From Paracoccus zhejiangensis (GTDB taxonomy: Bacteria > Pseudomonadota > Alphaproteobacteria > Rhodobacterales > Rhodobacteraceae), in assembly GCF_002847445.1 (NCBI RefSeq), contig NZ_CP025430.1, positions 2,604,001 to 2,668,000 on the forward strand: 64,000 bases of DNA. Reading direction: 5' to 3'. Each line of letters starts with the position of its first letter. Positions within the stretch are counted from its first letter, which is position 1. The notes beneath the pieces were generated by a model. The model was not told the origin of the DNA. It did not search any database and was given only the letters and a program-made list of their open reading frames with translations. Shown piece after piece: positions 59,772 to 64,000 of this stretch. Made by a program: the position numbers and the translations under genes.

Positions 59772-61553
59772 ATGTCGGATACACGCGCCCACAAACGCTT
59801 CCGCAGCCAGGAATGGTTCGACAACCCGAACAATCCCGGCATGACCGCGCTTTACCTGGAACGCTACCAGAATCAGGCCTACACCCGCGAGGAGTTGCAA
59901 TCCGAGCGCCCGGTGATCGGCATTGCCCAGACCGGCAGCGACATTGCCCCCTGCAACAAGATCCATGTCTTCCTGATCGACCGGATCAAGGCGGGCATCC
60001 GCGACGGTGGCGGCATCCCGATGGAGTTCCCGGTCCATCCGATCCAGGAAACCGGCAAGCGCCCGACGGCGGCGCTGGACCGCAACCTCGCCTATCTGTC
60101 GCTGGTCGAGGTGCTGCACGGCTATCCGATCGACGGGGTGGTGCTGACCACCGGCTGCGACAAGACCACGCCCGCCATGCTGATGGGCGCGGCAACCGTC
60201 GACATTCCGGCTATCGCGCTGAATGGCGGGCCGATGCTGGATGGCTGGTGGAAGGGCAAGCGCGCCGGTTCAGGCACGATTGTCTGGGAAAGCCGCCGGC
60301 TTCTGGCCGAGGGCAAGATCGACTATGACGAGTTCATCAGCCGGGTCTGCGCCTCGGCCCCCAGCCTTGGCCATTGCAACACCATGGGCACGGCCAGCAC
60401 CATGAATGCCATGGCCGAGGCGCTTGGCATGACCCTGACCGGCAATTCCGCCATCCCCGCCCCCTTCCGCGAGCGGATGAACATGGCTTACGAGACCGGC
60501 AAGCGCATCGTGCAGATGGTGCTGGACGACCTGAAGCCCAGTGACATCCTGAGCCGCGAGGCCTTCGAGAATGCCATTGTCGTCAATGCAGCCATCGGCG
60601 GCTCGACCAATGCGCCGCCACATCTGCAGGCCATCGCCCGCCATGCCGGGGTCGAGCTGACCGTGAAGGACTGGGAAACCATCGGTTTCGAGGTGCCGCT
60701 GCTGCTGAACATGCAGCCGGCGGGCGAATATCTGGGCGAAAGCTTCTTCCGGGCCGGCGGCGTTCCGGCGGTGATGGGCGAATTGCGCAAGGCCGGGCTG
60801 ATCCGTGACGCGGCGATGACCGCCAGCGGCAAGACCATGGGCGAGAACCTGACGGGCTGGGACAGCGGCGATCTGGACGTGATCCGCACCGTCGCCGAGC
60901 CGCTACGGCAGAATGCCGGTTTCCTCGTCCTCTCGGGCAATCTCTTCGACAGCGCGCTGATGAAGACCAGTGTCATCTCGGCCGATTTCCGGCAGCGTTT
61001 CCTGTCGCAGCCGGGGCAGGAGGGCATCCACGAGGCCCGCGCCATCGTCTTCGAAGGCCCCGAGGATTACCACGACCGGATCAACGACCCGGCGCTGAAT
61101 ATCGATGAAAACTGCATCCTCTTCATCCGCAACGTGGGCTGCGTCGGCTATCCGGGCAGCGCAGAGGTGGTGAACATGCAGCCGCCCGATGCGCTGATCA
61201 AACAGGGCATCAACCATATGCCGACGGTGGGTGACGGGCGGCAATCGGGCACGTCGGAAAGCCCCTCGATCCTGAACGCCAGCCCGGAATCGGTGGTCGG
61301 CGGCGGGTTGGCCTTCCTCGAGACCGGCGACCGGGTGCGGCTTGACCTGAACGCGCGGACCATGAACGCGCTGGTGGACGAAGCCGAATGGCAGCGCCGC
61401 CGCGATGCGTGGAATGCGCCCGAGCTGGTGAACCAGACGCCCTGGCAGGAGATCTATCGCAAGCATGTGGGGCAATTGGCCGATGGCGGTTGCCTGGAAC
61501 TGGCGACGGCCTATCACAAGGTGGCGAAAAGCCTGCCGCGCGACAATCACTAA
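59772..61553 (+). CDS. IlvD/Edd-family sugar-acid dehydratase (XylD-like)
   Basis: A 593-residue iron-sulphur dehydratase that converts an aldonate to its 2-keto-3-deoxy form. Cluster cysteines are C61 (APCNKIH), C129 (TTGCDKTTP, with the metal-binding Lys131) and C202 (GHCNTMG), the pattern of [2Fe-2S] pentonate dehydratases; the catalytic Ser is about 492 (GDGRQSGT). Overall it most resembles xylonate/arabonate dehydratases, for example the Caulobacter XylD type, judged from memory. The start has GAGAGGA upstream. It leads an operon with two SDRs and a D-2-hydroxyacid dehydrogenase. Confidence 0.9.
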   Translation: MSDTRAHKRFRSQEWFDNPNNPGMTALYLERYQNQAYTREELQSERPVIGIAQTGSDIAPCNKIHVFLIDRIKAGIRDGGGIPMEFPVHPIQETGKRPTAALDRNLAYLSLVEVLHGYPIDGVVLTTGCDKTTPAMLMGAATVDIPAIALNGGPMLDGWWKGKRAGSGTIVWESRRLLAEGKIDYDEFISRVCASAPSLGHCNTMGTASTMNAMAEALGMTLTGNSAIPAPFRERMNMAYETGKRIVQMVLDDLKPSDILSREAFENAIVVNAAIGGSTNAPPHLQAIARHAGVELTVKDWETIGFEVPLLLNMQPAGEYLGESFFRAGGVPAVMGELRKAGLIRDAAMTASGKTMGENLTGWDSGDLDVIRTVAEPLRQNAGFLVLSGNLFDSALMKTSVISADFRQRFLSQPGQEGIHEARAIVFEGPEDYHDRINDPALNIDENCILFIRNVGCVGYPGSAEVVNMQPPDALIKQGINHMPTVGDGRQSGTSESPSILNASPESVVGGGLAFLETGDRVRLDLNARTMNALVDEAEWQRRRDAWNAPELVNQTPWQEIYRKHVGQLADGGCLELATAYHKVAKSLPRDNH

Positions 61554-61565
61554 AGGGGAACCACC

Positions 61566-62309
61566 ATGGCCGATCCGAAGACCATCATCATCACCGGCGC
61601 CAGCAGCGGCATCGGCCGCGTCACCGCCGAGCATTTCTTGGCAAACGGCTGGCGCGTCGGCCTGATCGGGCGGCGCGAGGACCAGCTGCGCGAGGTAGCG
61701 GGTGACAATGCCGATGCGCTGGCCCTGCCCTGCGACGTGACCGATGCGGCGGCGGTAGATGCGGCCTTTGACCAGGTGGTGGCGAAATGGGGCCGGGTGG
61801 ATGTGCTGTTCAATAATGCCGGCACCAATATTCCGGCGAATACGCCCGACCAGATCGACCCCGACGATTTCCGCAAGGTGATCGACGTGAACCTGAACGG
61901 CATGTTCCTGGCCGCCCGCGCCGCCTTCCGGGTGATGCGCGCGCAGGAGCCGCAGGGCGGGCGGATCATCAACAACGGCTCGATCTCGGCCCATGTACCG
62001 CGGCCCGGCTCGATCGCCTATACCGCCTCGAAACATGCGGTGACGGGCATGACCCGGGCGATCTCGCTGGACGGGAGGCCTTTCGACATTGCCTGCGGGC
62101 AAGTCGACATCGGCAATGCCCTGACCTCGCTGGCCGAGCGGATGCAGCGCGGCGTGCCGCAGGCAGATGGTTCGATCAAGGCCGAGCCGATGATGGATGC
62201 GCAGCGCGTGGCCGAGTCGGTCTTCTACATGGCGACCCAGCCTGAGGGGACGAATATCCAGTTCCTGACCGTGATGGCGACCAAGATGCCCTTCATCGGG
62301 CGGGGCTGA
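61566..62309 (+). CDS. Short-chain dehydrogenase, sugar-acid operon, 1
   Basis: A 247-residue classical SDR. It has TGASSGIG near 10-17, DVT near 58, NNAG near 80 and the catalytic Ser with YTASK near 146. The cytoplasmic enzyme probably oxidises a hydroxyl of a sugar or sugar acid. AAAGGGGA precedes the ATG, and only one base separates its stop from the next gene. Substrate not determinable. Confidence 0.92.
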   Translation: MADPKTIIITGASSGIGRVTAEHFLANGWRVGLIGRREDQLREVAGDNADALALPCDVTDAAAVDAAFDQVVAKWGRVDVLFNNAGTNIPANTPDQIDPDDFRKVIDVNLNGMFLAARAAFRVMRAQEPQGGRIINNGSISAHVPRPGSIAYTASKHAVTGMTRAISLDGRPFDIACGQVDIGNALTSLAERMQRGVPQADGSIKAEPMMDAQRVAESVFYMATQPEGTNIQFLTVMATKMPFIGRG

Positions 62310-62310
62310 G

Positions 62311-63078
62311 ATGAGCCTGTCGCTTTTCAATCTCAGCGGCAAGCGGGCGCTGATCACCGGCTCGTCGCAGGGCATCGGCCTTGCGCTGGCACAGGGGCTG
62401 GCGGCGGCAGGGGCCTCGATCGTCCTGAATGGCCGCGATGCGGTGAAGCTGGACGAGGCCGCCGATCTGCTGCGCCTCGACGGGCTCGACGTGTCGACCC
62501 TGCCCTTCGATGTGACCGATCACGCGGCCGCCCGCGCCGCCGTGGACGGGTTCGAGGCCGAGAGCGGGGCCATTGACATCCTCATCAACAATGCCGGGAT
62601 GCAGCACCGCGCCCCCTTGGAGGATTTCCCGGCGGAAGCCTTTCAGCGGCTGATGCAGACGAATATCGCCAGCGTCTTCAACGTCGCCCAGCCCGTCGCC
62701 CGCCACATGATCGCGCGGGGTGCAGGCAAGATCGTCAACATCGCCAGCGTCCAGAGCGCGCTCGCCCGCCCCGGCATTGCCCCCTATACCGCCACCAAGG
62801 GCGCGGTGGCGAACCTCACGAAGGGCATGGCGACCGATTGGGCGAAATACGGGCTGAACTGCAATGCCATCGCGCCCGGCTATTTCGACACGCCGCTGAA
62901 TGCCGCGCTGGTCGCGGATGCCGAGTTCAGCGCCTGGCTGGCCAAGCGCACCCCCGCCGGTCGCTGGGGGCAATTGCCGGAACTGGTCGGCGCGGCGATC
63001 TTCCTGTCGTCGGCGGCCTCGAGCTTCGTCAACGGCACAACGCTCTATGTGGATGGCGGCATCACCGCCTCGCTGTGA
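62311..63078 (+). CDS. Short-chain dehydrogenase, gluconate 5-dehydrogenase-like (IdnO-like)
   Basis: A 255-residue SDR opening LFNLSGKRALITGSSQGIGLALAQGL, the pattern of gluconate 5-dehydrogenase. It has LINNAGMQHR near 90, NIASVQS with YTATKGAV near 150, and AIAPGYFDTPLN near 187. Such enzymes interconvert 5-keto-gluconate and gluconate. Together with the dehydratase this widens the possible substrates from pentonates to hexonates. Confidence 0.9.
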   Translation: MSLSLFNLSGKRALITGSSQGIGLALAQGLAAAGASIVLNGRDAVKLDEAADLLRLDGLDVSTLPFDVTDHAAARAAVDGFEAESGAIDILINNAGMQHRAPLEDFPAEAFQRLMQTNIASVFNVAQPVARHMIARGAGKIVNIASVQSALARPGIAPYTATKGAVANLTKGMATDWAKYGLNCNAIAPGYFDTPLNAALVADAEFSAWLAKRTPAGRWGQLPELVGAAIFLSSAASSFVNGTTLYVDGGITASL

Positions 63079-63089
63079 AGGAACAGGAC

Positions 63090-64000
63090 ATGACGGATAC
63101 GCTGGCCATCGGCCCCTATCTCGACCGCGACGCCACCGCGCTGCGCGAGGATTTCGGCGCAAGGCTGCTGGCCCGGCCTGACGAGATCGATACGCTGACC
63201 GAGACCGAGCGGGCGGGCATCCGCGGCCTCGCCTATGCCGGCGGCACGCCCTTTGGTGCAGCCGAGATGGACAAGCTGCCGGGTCTGAAGGTGATCGCCA
63301 ATTTCGGCGTGGGTTACGATGCCATCGACGTTGCCGCTGCCAGCGCGCGCGGCATCAAGGTCACCAACACCCCCGATGTGCTGAATGACGATGTGGCCGA
63401 TCTGGCCGTGGGCCTGCTGATCGCGCTGAACCGCCGCTTCGAACCCGGCGCGGCCTCTATCCGCAGCGGGGACTGGGCGGCGAAGGGCGACCTGCCGCTG
63501 GGGCGCAAGATGTCGGGGCGGCGCATTGGCGTCCTTGGCATGGGCCGCATCGGGCGCGAGATCGCCGACCGGCTGGCCGCATTCAAATCCGAGATCCATT
63601 ACCAGTCGCGGAGCCCCAAGGACGCGCCGGCGGGCTGGACCTATCACGCCGATCCGGTCGAACTGGCCGGGGCTGTGGATGACCTGGTCATTGCCATCGT
63701 TGGCGGCCCGGCGACGCAGGGGCTGGTGAATGCCGAAGTGCTCAAGGCACTCGGCCCTGATGGCGTGGTGGTCAACATCTCGCGCGGCAGCGTCATCGAC
63801 GAGGACGCGCTGATCGCGGCGCTGACCGACGGCACCATTCGCGGCGCGGCGCTGGACGTGTTCCGGGGCGAGCCGAAGGTGGATCAACGTCTGGTCAAAC
63901 TGGACAACCTCTATCCCCTCCCCCATATCGGCTCGGCAACGGTCGAGACCCGTGGGGCGATGGGCGATCTGCAGCGCCGGAACCTGCGCGCGGGGCTGGA
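63090..64000 (+). CDS. D-isomer 2-hydroxyacid dehydrogenase (3' end outside window)
   Basis: 303 codons of an NAD(P)-dependent reductase of the glyoxylate/hydroxypyruvate/2-ketogluconate reductase group. It shows VIANFGVGYDAIDV near 70, the nucleotide-binding IGVLGMGRIGREIADRL near 147, the catalytic Arg in VNISRGSVIDE near 228, and HIGSAT near 279 with the catalytic His. AAGGA lies upstream of the ATG. Only the last few residues should be missing. Confidence 0.93.
   Translation, partial: MTDTLAIGPYLDRDATALREDFGARLLARPDEIDTLTETERAGIRGLAYAGGTPFGAAEMDKLPGLKVIANFGVGYDAIDVAAASARGIKVTNTPDVLNDDVADLAVGLLIALNRRFEPGAASIRSGDWAAKGDLPLGRKMSGRRIGVLGMGRIGREIADRLAAFKSEIHYQSRSPKDAPAGWTYHADPVELAGAVDDLVIAIVGGPATQGLVNAEVLKALGPDGVVVNISRGSVIDEDALIAALTDGTIRGAALDVFRGEPKVDQRLVKLDNLYPLPHIGSATVETRGAMGDLQRRNLRAGL

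Overview
The window is GC-rich, tightly packed bacterial DNA with many 1-14 bp gene overlaps. It most resembles a Rhodobacteraceae chromosome (Alphaproteobacteria), possibly Paracoccus or a close relative. That placement is an inference from the paired TRAP carriers, the pst-phoU-phoB operon, the XylD/XylX-like genes, the GFA-family proteins and an alphaproteobacterial style of type VI secretion cluster (ppkA-pppA-fha, OmpA-tailed TssL, no tssJ). I saw no rRNA, tRNA, CRISPR array or insertion sequence.

Layout. (1) 1-8268, minus strand: first half of a type VI secretion system (T6SS), reading tagH-neighbour, tagH/fha, tssA, tssB, tssC, hcp, terminator, tssE, tssF (cut by the window edge). (2) 8443-10071, plus: a BCCT transporter. 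(3) 10088-14879, minus: TRAP transporter dctP-dctQ-dctM followed by an amidase and a 61-residue membrane protein, all overlapping. (4) 15120-17868, plus: a second TRAP transporter dctP-dctQ-dctM, divergent from the first. (5) 17930-23832, minus: pstS-pstC-pstA-pstB-phoU-phoB behind a four-unit Pho box; no phoR is present. (6) 23994-34153, minus: second half of the T6SS, tssK-tssL-tssM-tagF-pppA-ppkA. (7) 34245-40952, minus: a 2235-residue autotransporter directly upstream of tssK. (8) 41219-46566: an M16 peptidase pair, a small lipoprotein, mutL and a DUF3775-like gene. (9) 46657-52703, minus: a secreted unknown, two tandem PQQ-type sugar dehydrogenases, and a saccharopine reductase-like/saccharopine dehydrogenase-like pair. 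(10) 52846-56700: a Tat-exported metallo-beta-lactamase-fold protein, then RluA-type synthase, LysE exporter, three GFA-family genes and free methionine sulfoxide reductase on the minus strand. (11) 56740-64000: a sugar-acid catabolic locus with GntR/FCD regulator, DenD-like dehydrogenase, XylX-like FAH protein and, divergently, XylD-like dehydratase, two SDRs and a D-2-hydroxyacid dehydrogenase cut by the right edge.

How it fits together. The two T6SS blocks supply baseplate, sheath, tube, membrane complex and a phospho-switch (PpkA kinase, PppA phosphatase, FHA protein). They are separated by about 15.7 kb of uptake genes, and tssG, clpV and vgrG must lie elsewhere, perhaps just left of the window. 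The most distinctive T6SS details are three spaced Thr-centred repeats in the cytoplasmic tail of TssL, which could be docking sites for the FHA protein, and a duplicated C-terminal segment in TssA. The right-hand metabolic locus and both TRAP operons carry GTATAC-centred sites of the kind bound by GntR/FCD regulators, which suggests, but does not prove, a shared regulon. All boundaries and percentages were worked out by eye.
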